Shown here: one piece after another, positions 51,497 through 59,105 of the stretch
How the letters are laid out: each line of letters begins with the position of its first letter
Numbering within the stretch: position 1 is the stretch's first letter
NCBI GenBank assembly: GCA_035293985.1
Contig: DATGLS010000040.1
Location: 128,912-192,911, forward strand
Reading direction: 5' to 3'
DNA length: 64,000 nt
DNA from: JAVDCA01 sp035293985
Lineage (GTDB): Bacteria > Pseudomonadota > Alphaproteobacteria > Rhizobiales > Xanthobacteraceae
Position numbers and translations under genes: made by a program
Notes under the pieces: generated by a model
Told to the model about the DNA's origin: nothing
The model's database searches: none
The model's input: only the letters and a program-made list of their open reading frames with translations

Positions 51497-51757
51497 ATGA
51501 GCAAGCGACCGAGAGCGCCTGGCGCGCCGGACGTTCACTCGCTCGCGATGATGCTCGACTACGCCATCATCGAGGGTGCGGAGCTGCGGCTGCCCCGGTT
51601 CGTCCTGCTGCTGCGCGCAGCGCGGCTCGAGCTGATGAATTGCATCGACGACGGCCCCACCGCAATCGAATCCCGCCCACGACTGACCCCGCCGCGCGCG
51701 CTCGCCGCATTGGACGAGGCGCCGGCCAGCTCTCCCTCATCACTCCAGGATCGGTGA
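51497..51757 (+). CDS. Small protein 1 of the quorum-sensing locus (86 residues)
   Basis: The sequence starts MSKRPRAPGAPDVHSLAMML, preceded by GGGGAGC. The core AMMLDYAIIEGAELRLPRFV is predicted helical, and the C-terminal ~30 residues are Pro/Ala-rich and probably disordered. The core resembles the protein encoded next (pattern MLDYxIxE, then LxxAR). I do not recognise the family. Confidence 0.65.
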   Translation: MSKRPRAPGAPDVHSLAMMLDYAIIEGAELRLPRFVLLLRAARLELMNCIDDGPTAIESRPRLTPPRALAALDEAPASSPSSLQDR

Positions 51758-51763
51758 CCACCC

Positions 51764-51952
51764 ATGGAAAATCTTGCCAACGTCCAGGAATTGCACCTCA
51801 TTCCCGAGCGCGACGTGATCGCCATCCTGGCGATGCTCGACTATCTGATCGGCGAGGTCGGGAGGATCGACGAGATGTCCGCCCAGTGCCTCGTGGTGGC
51901 GCGCAAGTCGCTCTCCGAGGCCGTGGCGGATGCCTTCATCAAGGCGAATTGA
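51764..51952 (+). CDS. Small protein 2 of the quorum-sensing locus (62 residues)
   Basis: All helical by appearance: LAMLDYLIGEVGRIDEM followed by LVVARKSLSEAVADAF. It begins seven bases after the stop of small protein 1 and shares its MLDYxIxE / LxxARxxL pattern, so the two look like tandem duplicates that diverged. Function unknown; a small regulatory or binding protein is plausible. Confidence 0.65.
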   Translation: MENLANVQELHLIPERDVIAILAMLDYLIGEVGRIDEMSAQCLVVARKSLSEAVADAFIKAN

Positions 51953-52261
51953 TGAGATCAGCGAATGGCGAATAGGGAGTAGCGAGTAGCGAGTAGGATT
52001 GCACTATTCGCCACCCGCCACTCGCTATTCGCCCCGTCACGCTTTCGCGAACATCTCCGCGAGCTGCACCAGCGAGCGCCGCACCCCCTGTCGGTGATCT
52101 TGGAAAAGGCACGGATTCGCCGAGCCGCTCGCCGAGCTCGCTTTGCGCCGTCTTCCTTGCCAGGCGGTGGATGCGCGGCCGATCACCCGGTCGATCTTCT
52201 GCGCTTCTGCAGCATGCTCAAAATCCCCAAGCGCGCCTGCCCATGGCCCTTATACGGTCGG
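51953..52261. other. Intergenic stretch with a family E repeat and a possible gene remnant
   Basis: Apart from the repeat at 51961-52033, the minus strand encodes LVQLAEMFAKA with a stop at about 52038-52040, preceded by ~30 open codons. It reads like a protein C-terminus without a start, but I cannot name a family. Confidence 0.35.
51961..52033. repeat. Heptad palindromic repeat, family E
   Basis: The left arm uses units GCGAATG, GCGAATA and GCGAGTA; the right arm ends CTCGCTATTCGC. It is the third and shortest copy, downstream of the quorum-sensing locus. Confidence 0.8.
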
Positions 52262-52861
52262 TCAAAGATATTTGCGCAGCTCCGCCGCGGATTCCTCCGG
52301 CTTGCGCTTGAGGCTGAATGGCGAAACGAAATGCCCGTCCTTGTCCATCAAGTAAACGATCGCGGTGTGGTCCATGGTGTAGTCGCCGCCGTCGAGCGGG
52401 ACCTTCTTGTAATAGACGCGGTATTCCTTGGCGACCGACGCGAGTGCGGCGGCGTCGCCGGTGAGCCCCTCCACGTGCGGATCGAAGCTCGAGAGATATT
52501 CCTTGAGCGAGGCCTGCGTGTCGCGGTCGGGGTCGACCGTGATGAACACCGCGCCGACCCGGCTGGCGTCCGGTCCGAGGCTCTTCATCACCTCGGAGAT
52601 GTCGAACAGGGTGGTCGGGCAGACGTCCGGGCAATGGGTGAAGCCGAAGAACACCAGGAACGGCTTGCCCTTGAAATCCTGGTCGGTGACCGTCTTGCCG
52701 TTCTGGTCGGTCAGCCGGAACGGCCCGCCGATCTGCACGGTGCGGAGGGCGCCATTGGAGATGCCCGGTGCGATGAGCAGGTAGATCGCGCCGAAGCAGA
52801 CGACGAGCCCCAGCGCAAAGGCGCCGAGCACCGTGACCAGGCGGGATTGCTGCTGCGTCAT
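52262..52861 (-). CDS. SCO1/SenC/PrrC-family copper chaperone
   Basis: The 199-residue membrane-anchored thioredoxin-fold protein has an N-terminal helix (VTVLGAFALGLVVCFGAIYLL), then the copper site THCPDVCPTT (CxxxC) and the distal His in YTMDHTAIVYLMD. SCO proteins deliver copper to the CuA site of cytochrome c oxidase. AAGGAG precedes the ATG. A 43-residue membrane protein is encoded 19 bases upstream. Confidence 0.93.
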   Translation of the reverse strand: MTQQQSRLVTVLGAFALGLVVCFGAIYLLIAPGISNGALRTVQIGGPFRLTDQNGKTVTDQDFKGKPFLVFFGFTHCPDVCPTTLFDISEVMKSLGPDASRVGAVFITVDPDRDTQASLKEYLSSFDPHVEGLTGDAAALASVAKEYRVYYKKVPLDGGDYTMDHTAIVYLMDKDGHFVSPFSLKRKPEESAAELRKYL

Positions 52862-52880
52862 CGGTGGGCTCCTTCGCGTA

Positions 52881-53012
52881 TCAGAAGCACGCGTTCAGTC
52901 CCGCGAGAATCGTCTCGTAGAACACCGCGGTGCCATAATGGAACCAGAGCGCTGCGGTGCCGGCCGCGAGCGCGCCGGCGCCGGTCGCCAACCCCATTGT
53001 GACGGGCCGCAT
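52881..53012 (-). CDS. 43-residue hydrophobic protein upstream of SCO
   Basis: The product starts MRPVTMGLATGAGALAAGTA, contains ALWFHYGTAVFYET, and ends NACF. GAGGG precedes the ATG by a few bases. One membrane helix is likely, with aromatic residues at its end. Its tight linkage to the SCO gene suggests a role in oxidase assembly or copper handling; I recall similar short proteins beside SCO genes in Rhizobiales but cannot name a family. Confidence 0.7.
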   Translation of the reverse strand: MRPVTMGLATGAGALAAGTAALWFHYGTAVFYETILAGLNACF

Positions 53013-53351
53013 CAGAAGCCCTCGCCGTTCGAAATGCGCCGTGGGATCGTCCCGGTCATGGCCTTTTCTCGACTTTCACATAGAGCCGAACGCATGCGGC
53101 GGCAACCCTCGGCTGCGCATGCCGCCGTGACGCCGCGGCTCGGCAGTGCGCAGGCGGGACGCTGCAAGGAATCCGACAGGTGGGTCAGATGCCGCGGCCT
53201 ACCACGGATTACCGATTAACCGTCCGGCCGCCGCCATAAAGCCCCGTAAACTCACGCAAATCGTCACGCTTTCGCCCGGCAGGGTCACGCTTTCGCCCGC
53301 CCGGCAGGGTCGTCTGCACGTCATCCACGGTGGGTGGGGAGTTCAAGCGTG
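53013..53351. other. 339-bp gap with a tandem duplication
   Basis: No gene seen. It contains a tandem duplication at 53263-53309 (GTCACGCTTTCGCCCG twice, period 21 bp, each followed by cggcaggg) close to the BamA-like start, where it may affect the promoter or leader. Confidence 0.6.
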
Positions 53352-55736
53352 ATGCGCTCGCGCGCGGTCTTTCGCGTGTCGCCCAGGGTGCTCGGCGCCG
53401 TGCTTGCGGCGGTCGCGCTCTTTGTCGCGCTGGCGTCGCCGGTCGCGGCCGATGACGCCGTGCTCGGTGATAACGCGATCGAGGTCCACGGCAACAAGCG
53501 CATCGAGCCGGCGACGATCCGCTCCTACTTCACGCCACGCCGGGATGGTTCGGCCGACCAGCCGCTCGATGCAACAGCTCTTGATCCGAAGACGATCGAT
53601 GCCGGCCTCAAGGCGCTCTACGCGAGCGGGCTCTTCACCGAGGCCGGCATCAGCCATGATGGCAACCATCTCGTGGTCACGGTGGTCGAGGCGCCGGTGA
53701 TCGGCCACATTTCCTTCGAGGGCAACCACGCGATCGAGGACAAGCAGCTCGCGCCCGTGTTGCGGTCGAAGGTGGGCGGCGGGCTCATTCGCGCGACCGT
53801 GCAGGACGACGTGCAGCGGTTGAGCGAGCTTTATCACCACGCCGGCCGTTTCGAGGTGAGCATCGTGCCGCAGACGATCGCGCACGGGGCCGAGCGCGTC
53901 GACCTCGTGTTCGCCGTCAACGAAGGCGGCAAGACCACCGTCAAGCGCATCGACTTCGTCGGCAACCATGCCTTCGCGGCTTGGCGCCTCAAGGGCGTGG
54001 TCAAGACGGGCGCCTCCAACATCCTGAGCTTCCTCACCGGCAGCGACCTCTACGACCCCGACAAGCTCGAGGCCGACCGCGATCTCTTGCGCCACTTCTA
54101 TCTCGACCACGGCTATGTCGACGTCCGGATTGCGCCGGTGCGCGCCGAGCTCGACCCGGCGCTCAAGGGCATCGTGGTGACCTACTCGGTGGACGAGGGC
54201 GCGCCCTACCGGCTCGGCAACGTCGACGTCGCCTCGCACATCCCGCGGGTCGATGGGCATTCGCTCGTCGGCGCCCTCAAGATGCGCCCGGGCGACACAT
54301 ATGACGCTGCGCTGGTGGAAAAGACCATCGACCAGCTCACGAGCGCGCTCGCCAGCCGCGGCTTCCCTTTCGCGACCGTGCACGTCCAGGGCGCGCCAGA
54401 CCCGCAGACGCACATGATCGATCTCGTCTACGCCATCGATCCGGGCCCCGCCCGCTATGTCGAGCGCATCAATATCCGCGGCAACGACAAGACGCGCGAC
54501 TGGGTCATCCGCCGCGAGTTCGACCTCGCCGAGGGCGATGCCTATAACCGCGTGCTGGTTGCCCGCGCCGAGCGTCGCCTCAAGGCACTCGACTATTTCA
54601 AGAGCGTGAAGATCACGACCGAGCCGGGCTCGCAGCCCGACCGCGTCGTCGTCGACGTCGACGTGGTCGAGCAGCAGACCGGCGATTTCAACTTCGGTGT
54701 CGGCTACTCGACCGTCGACGGCGTGGTCGGCAACGTCGCGGTCGGCGAGCGCAACTTTCTCGGCCTCGGCCAGACCGTGAAGCTCGCGCTCACGCTCGGC
54801 GAGTACACCCGCTCGATCGACATCGGTTTCGTCCAGCCCGACATCCTCGGCACCCGCATCGCGCTCGGCCTCGACGTCTTCGGCAAGCAGATGCTGGAGA
54901 GCTCCTACCAATCCTACGGCAGCTCGACCTACGGCGCCGCGGTGAAGTTCGGCCTCCCCGTCACCGACGACATCGGCGCCCAGGTGCGCTACTCGATCTT
55001 CAACCAGGGCGTTTCGATCAACCCGAACCAGGTCGCCGGCACGCTCTCGCTGCCCGTGCAGCAGGCGGCGGCCGCCGGGCCCCAATGGGTCTCGATGGTC
55101 GGCTACGGGCTCGCCTACGACACGCGCGACAACAAGCGCAACCCGACCAGCGGTGTCTACGCCCAGTTCAACCAGGACATCGCCGGCCTCGGCGGCGACG
55201 TGAACTTCATCAAGACCAGCGAAGACGCCCGCTACTACCATGAGATCACCGACGGCGTGGTCGGCATGGTGCGCGAGCAGAGCGGCTTGCTCACGCCCTG
55301 GGGCGGACAGGACGTTCCGTTGCTCAACCGATTCTTCGGCGGCCCGCAGCTGGTGCGCGGCTTCGCGCCGAACGGCTTCGGCCCGCGCGACCTCACGCCC
55401 GGCAGCACCCTGGACAATATCGGCGGCACCGCCTTCTGGGGCACCTCTGCCGAGACGCAAGCCGCGATCCCGTACCTGCCGTCCGATTTCAACCTCAAGG
55501 TCGCGTTCTTCGCCGATGCCGGCAACGTGTGGGCCTCTAGAAGCAGCGTCGCCAGCCTGCCGACGCTGTCGCAGGGCTTCACGGTCGGCAACTCGAACGT
55601 GATCCGCTCCTCCTTCGGCGCCGGCCTGGTCTGGGGCTCGCCGTTCGGCCCGATCCGCATCGACTACGCCTACCCGGTCACCAAGGCGCAGTACGACGTG
55701 ACCCAGCGCCTGAGCTTCAGCGCCGGCGGGTTCTGA
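53352..55736 (+). CDS. BamA/TamA-like outer-membrane assembly protein (Omp85)
   Basis: 794 residues. A signal peptide (VLGAVLAAVALFVALASPVA) is followed by several POTRA domains (~35-420: IEVHGNKRIEPATIRSYF, IDFVGNHAF, INIRGNDKT) and a C-terminal 16-strand barrel with the Omp85 signature LVRGF and terminal Phe. Omp85 proteins insert beta-barrels into the outer membrane. The main bamA of Rhizobiales sits with rseP and lpxD/fabZ/lpxA, which are absent here, so this is probably a second, specialised copy. The ATG at 53352 is chosen, with GGGGAG upstream. Confidence 0.9.
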   Translation: MRSRAVFRVSPRVLGAVLAAVALFVALASPVAADDAVLGDNAIEVHGNKRIEPATIRSYFTPRRDGSADQPLDATALDPKTIDAGLKALYASGLFTEAGISHDGNHLVVTVVEAPVIGHISFEGNHAIEDKQLAPVLRSKVGGGLIRATVQDDVQRLSELYHHAGRFEVSIVPQTIAHGAERVDLVFAVNEGGKTTVKRIDFVGNHAFAAWRLKGVVKTGASNILSFLTGSDLYDPDKLEADRDLLRHFYLDHGYVDVRIAPVRAELDPALKGIVVTYSVDEGAPYRLGNVDVASHIPRVDGHSLVGALKMRPGDTYDAALVEKTIDQLTSALASRGFPFATVHVQGAPDPQTHMIDLVYAIDPGPARYVERINIRGNDKTRDWVIRREFDLAEGDAYNRVLVARAERRLKALDYFKSVKITTEPGSQPDRVVVDVDVVEQQTGDFNFGVGYSTVDGVVGNVAVGERNFLGLGQTVKLALTLGEYTRSIDIGFVQPDILGTRIALGLDVFGKQMLESSYQSYGSSTYGAAVKFGLPVTDDIGAQVRYSIFNQGVSINPNQVAGTLSLPVQQAAAAGPQWVSMVGYGLAYDTRDNKRNPTSGVYAQFNQDIAGLGGDVNFIKTSEDARYYHEITDGVVGMVREQSGLLTPWGGQDVPLLNRFFGGPQLVRGFAPNGFGPRDLTPGSTLDNIGGTAFWGTSAETQAAIPYLPSDFNLKVAFFADAGNVWASRSSVASLPTLSQGFTVGNSNVIRSSFGAGLVWGSPFGPIRIDYAYPVTKAQYDVTQRLSFSAGGF

Positions 55737-55753
55737 CGGTTAATAGAAGAGCG

Positions 55754-55800
55754 TCCTCACGGTGAGGAGCGGCGCGCAGCGACGCGTCTCGAATCATGGG
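55754..55800. repeat. Half copy of family F repeat
   Basis: TCCTCACGGTGAGGAGC and tctcgaatcatgggg correspond to the left half of the repeat at 47609; the right half is missing. Confidence 0.65.
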
Positions 55801-55816
55801 GACGCGAGAGCGGGCT

Positions 55817-55905
55817 CGTAGCCCGAATGGAGCGGAGCGAATGCCGGGAAGGCTTCTCCGCGGATAGGCCGGCCCCCGATTGCGCTTCGCTCCATCCGGG
55901 CTACG
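55817..55905. repeat. Palindromic intergenic repeat, family D
   Basis: CGTAGCCCG (55817-55825) and CGGGCTACG (55897-55905) bound it, with inner atggagcgga/cgctccat. It is the second copy of the family at 27021. Confidence 0.8.
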
Positions 55906-56039
55906 CGCTCGCAAAGACGGTCACCTATGTGATGCAAGCAGGGCCAGCACGCGCGCCCGCTATGGACCTAACCCCAACTCGCAGCCATAAGTCCGCCCGG
56001 CATGGCGCGGCGAATTACATTAGAATTGAAAGCTTTCCA

Positions 56040-57290
56040 ATGAATGACATGAGCTCCGGCCGCGGCACGCCGCCTGCGCCCGCGCGACGGTCCTTCGCGG
56101 CGTTCCGCCATCCCGGCTTTCGCATCCAGTTCGGCACCTACGTGCTGGCGATGATGGCCGACAACATAGAGCACGTCATCAGCTACTGGATGCTGTTCCA
56201 AAAATTCCATTCGCCGTCGCTCGCCGGCTTCGCGGTGCTGTCGCACTGGCTGCCGTTCCTGCTGTTCTCGGTCGCGAGCGGCGTGCTCGCCGACCGGGTC
56301 GACCCGCGCCGCCTCATCCAGTGCGGCATGGGCCTGTTCATCACTGCCTCGCTGGGCTGGGGCTATTTCTTCGTCACCGATTCGCTGCAGATGTGGCACG
56401 CCATGGTGCTGCTGGTGATCCACGGCTGCGCCGGCGTGCTGTGGCAGACGCCGAACCAGCTGTTGATCTACGACATCGTCGGACCGACGGACCTGATGAG
56501 CGCGGTGCGCCTCAACGCGACCGCGCGCTATGTCGGCGTGCTGATCGGCCCGGCGGTGGGCGGCGCGATCCTGCTGACGCTCGGGCCGGCGCACGGCATC
56601 CTGCTCAACACGGTGTTCTACCTGCCGCTGGTGCTGTGGCTGGTGAATGCGCCGTACGGCCCGCGCTTCCGCAAGGGCACTCCGCCGCCGCGCCGTGCCG
56701 TGCGCGGCTTCGCCGACATCGTCCACACCATGCGGGACATCGCCGCGCATCCCGTCATCGTCGCGATGACGCTGCTCGCCGGGTGCTCGTCGTTCTTCGT
56801 CGGCAATGCCTACAACGCGCAGATGCCCAATTTCGCGAACGATCTCGGCCATGGCGACCCCGGCGTATCGTACAGCGCACTGCTCGCGGCCGACGCGGCC
56901 GGCGCCATGTTCGCCGGCGTCCTGCTCGAGGGCCGCAACCTGCTGCCGCCGAAGCCGCGCACCGCGATCATCCTGGCGATCGTGTGGTGCAGCGCCCTGA
57001 CCGGCTTCGCGCTCGCCTCGACCTATCCGCTCGCGCTCGCGCTGCTGTTCGCCGCCGGCTTCTGCGAGCTCTCGTTCAACGCCATGGCGCAGACGCTGGT
57101 GCAGGTCCATGCGCCGGTCGACATGCGCGGCCGCGTCATCGGTCTGTACAACATGGCGAGCCTCGGGTTGCGCGCCTTCAGCGGCGTCTCGGTCGGCCTG
57201 ATCGGCAGCCTGATCGGCGTGCACTGGTCGCTCGCGCTGTCCGCCATGGTGATGATGGCGATCGCCTGCGCGCTGCTGGCGCTGCCGTAA
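56040..57290 (+). CDS. MFS transporter (MFS_3, EntS-like)
   Basis: The 416-residue inner-membrane protein has 11-12 helices. DRVDPRRLIQCGMG is the loop 2-3 motif, and LNATARYVGVLIGPAVGGAI is typical of the MFS_3 exporter group. The substrate is unknown. The ATG at 56040 is chosen; longer frames run through a repeat. Confidence 0.85.
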   Translation: MNDMSSGRGTPPAPARRSFAAFRHPGFRIQFGTYVLAMMADNIEHVISYWMLFQKFHSPSLAGFAVLSHWLPFLLFSVASGVLADRVDPRRLIQCGMGLFITASLGWGYFFVTDSLQMWHAMVLLVIHGCAGVLWQTPNQLLIYDIVGPTDLMSAVRLNATARYVGVLIGPAVGGAILLTLGPAHGILLNTVFYLPLVLWLVNAPYGPRFRKGTPPPRRAVRGFADIVHTMRDIAAHPVIVAMTLLAGCSSFFVGNAYNAQMPNFANDLGHGDPGVSYSALLAADAAGAMFAGVLLEGRNLLPPKPRTAIILAIVWCSALTGFALASTYPLALALLFAAGFCELSFNAMAQTLVQVHAPVDMRGRVIGLYNMASLGLRAFSGVSVGLIGSLIGVHWSLALSAMVMMAIACALLALP

Positions 57291-57310
57291 GCGTAAGTCA
57301 GGCATTTCCC

Positions 57311-57402
57311 GTCATTGCGAGGAGCCGAAGGCGACGAAGCAATCTCGATCGGCATATGCGCTGCGAGATTGCTTCGGCCTGCCACGCAGGCCTCGCAATG
57401 AT
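57311..57402. repeat. Palindromic intergenic repeat, family A
   Basis: GTCATTGCGAGG and CCTCGCAATGA bound it, with inner gaagcaatctcg/cgagattgcttc arms forming a long stem. Third copy in the window, after the MFS gene. Confidence 0.8.
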
Positions 57403-57419
57403 GATCCGGCGGGCCGCAT

Positions 57420-57773
57420 TCAACCCGCGGCTAGGCCCGCTCGGAAAAACCGCACGACGCGCGCGATGGCGTCAGCTGTCATCGGATCCTTCTCGGAAAA
57501 ATCGAATCCATGCCCGCGGCCCGGATAGGTCAGTTGCTCGGCGGGCGCACCGAGGCGCTGGGCGATCCGGACCAGCTCGGCACCGCGGGCAGGCGGCACG
57601 ATGCGATCCGCATCCCCGTGCAGCTCCAGGACGGGCGGCAACCGCTTGACCCGCGCAACGGCCGCGTCGGGCAGTCCGCCATAGAGGACCGCGAGCGCCG
57701 CAATGCGCGCATCGTCGCTCGCGGTCTGCGCCGCGACGAAGCCGCCCAGCGAGAAGCCCATGAGGCCTACGCG
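57420..57773 (-). pseudogene. 5'-truncated dienelactone hydrolase-like gene
   Basis: The remaining 118 codons start RVGLMGFSLGG, which is the nucleophile elbow (GxSxG) of an alpha/beta hydrolase, and continue with the acid and His loops (HGDADRIVPP, GRGHGFDF). A TGA lies in frame immediately before, so the N-terminal half of the fold, normally ~110 residues, is missing. The protein cannot fold as an active hydrolase. The break lies about 60 bases from the divergent acetyltransferase gene. Confidence 0.75.
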
Positions 57774-57834
57774 TCATGCCTGCGCGCCTCGCGGGTGCTT
57801 GTTGCCTGGCCGCTTTTGGCCCTATTGATAGGCG

Positions 57835-58296
57835 ATGAATACTGCACTGATCATTCGCCCCATTGAGCGCGCGGACTACGCCCGCTGGCTGCCGCTTTGG
57901 GACGGCTACAACGCCTTCTATGGCCGCAGCGGCCCGACCGCGCTCGCCCCCGAGATCACCCAGGCGACCTGGGCGCGCTTCTTCGATCCCGCCGAGCCGG
58001 TGCATGCCCTGGTCGCCGAGCGCGGCGCCGAGCTGCTCGGCCTCGCCCACTATCTCTTCCATCGCAGCACCACGCTGCTCGCGCCGATCTGCTATCTGCA
58101 CGATTTGTTCACGGCGCAAGCCGCGCGCGGCGCGGGCGTCGGCCGGGCGCTGATCGAGGCGGTCTACGAGCGCGCCCGCGCCGCCGGCTCGGCCCGCGTC
58201 TATTGGCAGACGCACCAGACCAACGCGACCGCGCGGGCGCTCTACGACAAGGTCGCGGCGCATTACGGCTTCATCGTCTATCGCAAGGATGTCTGA
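57835..58296 (+). CDS. GNAT-family N-acetyltransferase
   Basis: The 153-residue protein has the acetyl-CoA loop QAARGAGVGRALIEAV and the C-terminal NATARALYDKV, typical of GNAT enzymes. The acceptor (small molecule or protein N-terminus) is unknown. It starts near the breakpoint of the truncated hydrolase. Confidence 0.9.
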   Translation: MNTALIIRPIERADYARWLPLWDGYNAFYGRSGPTALAPEITQATWARFFDPAEPVHALVAERGAELLGLAHYLFHRSTTLLAPICYLHDLFTAQAARGAGVGRALIEAVYERARAAGSARVYWQTHQTNATARALYDKVAAHYGFIVYRKDV

Positions 58297-58344
58297 CGCG
58301 GCGCGCATGGACGCGCATGGACGTTCATCGGCGCGTATCGGCGC

Positions 58345-59067
58345 TCACGGGCGCGGCATCGCGCCGAGCATCTCGTGCAGCTCGTAGGTCATCACCGCGA
58401 GAAAGCCGGTGAGCGCCAGGTAGGCGGCGCCGTATTCGAGCTTGGTCTGCGCCGCGACGCCGTAATAGGCGAGGTTCTCGGGCGCGTTCGGGTCGTACTT
58501 CCACGCCCGCATGATCTGCGGCAGCGAGAGGATGCAAACCATGATCAACACCGGGCTCGGCCGGTAGAGCGTGATCGCGAGCATCAGCGGCGCGCCGATG
58601 AGCCAGATGCGCGGGCTGATCACCGCCGTGATGCGGCCGCCGTCGAGGGGCGAGAGCGGCAGCAGGTTGAACAGGTTGAGAAACAACCCCGCATAGGCGA
58701 TCGCCAGCATCACGTTGCTGTCGAGCTGGCGTCCCGCCAGGTAGGTCGCGAGCGCTCCGATGGTGCCGATCAACGGCCCCGCCATCGCCACATAGGCCTC
58801 GGCCTCGGCGTTGTGCGGCTGCTCCTTGAGCGCGATCCATGCGCCGACGAACGGGATGAACGTCGGCGCGCCGACGTCGAGTCCGCAATGGCGCGCCGCG
58901 ACGTAGTGGCCCATCTCATGCACGAAGATCAGCCCGACGAAGCCCGCCGCATAGCGCCAGCCCCAGATCGAGGCGTACACCGCGAGCGACAGCAGCATCG
59001 TGCCGCCGGTGGTGGCGAGCTTGCCCCACTTGAGGCCGGAGAGCAGCAGAAACAGGATGGTGCGCAC
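58345..59067 (-). CDS. Site-2 protease-type membrane metalloprotease
   Basis: The 240-residue membrane protein has zinc ligands in FVHEMGHYVAAR (His50, His54) and the third ligand in LLPLSPLDGGR. There is no PDZ domain, unlike RseP. It may cut membrane-bound substrates, but none is evident. It starts 38 bases after the DUF2167 gene stop on the same strand. Confidence 0.9.
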   Translation of the reverse strand: MRTILFLLLSGLKWGKLATTGGTMLLSLAVYASIWGWRYAAGFVGLIFVHEMGHYVAARHCGLDVGAPTFIPFVGAWIALKEQPHNAEAEAYVAMAGPLIGTIGALATYLAGRQLDSNVMLAIAYAGLFLNLFNLLPLSPLDGGRITAVISPRIWLIGAPLMLAITLYRPSPVLIMVCILSLPQIMRAWKYDPNAPENLAYYGVAAQTKLEYGAAYLALTGFLAVMTYELHEMLGAMPRP

Positions 59068-59105
59068 TTGACGCTCTTTGGCGCTCTTGGCCCTTTTGCC
59101 GCCGC

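Larger units (their letters stand above)
55737..56039. other. Intergenic gap made of two repeats
   Basis: The gap holds a half copy of family F (55754-55800) and a full family D repeat (55817-55905), then ~130 bp of leader before the MFS gene. No additional gene seen. Confidence 0.6.
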
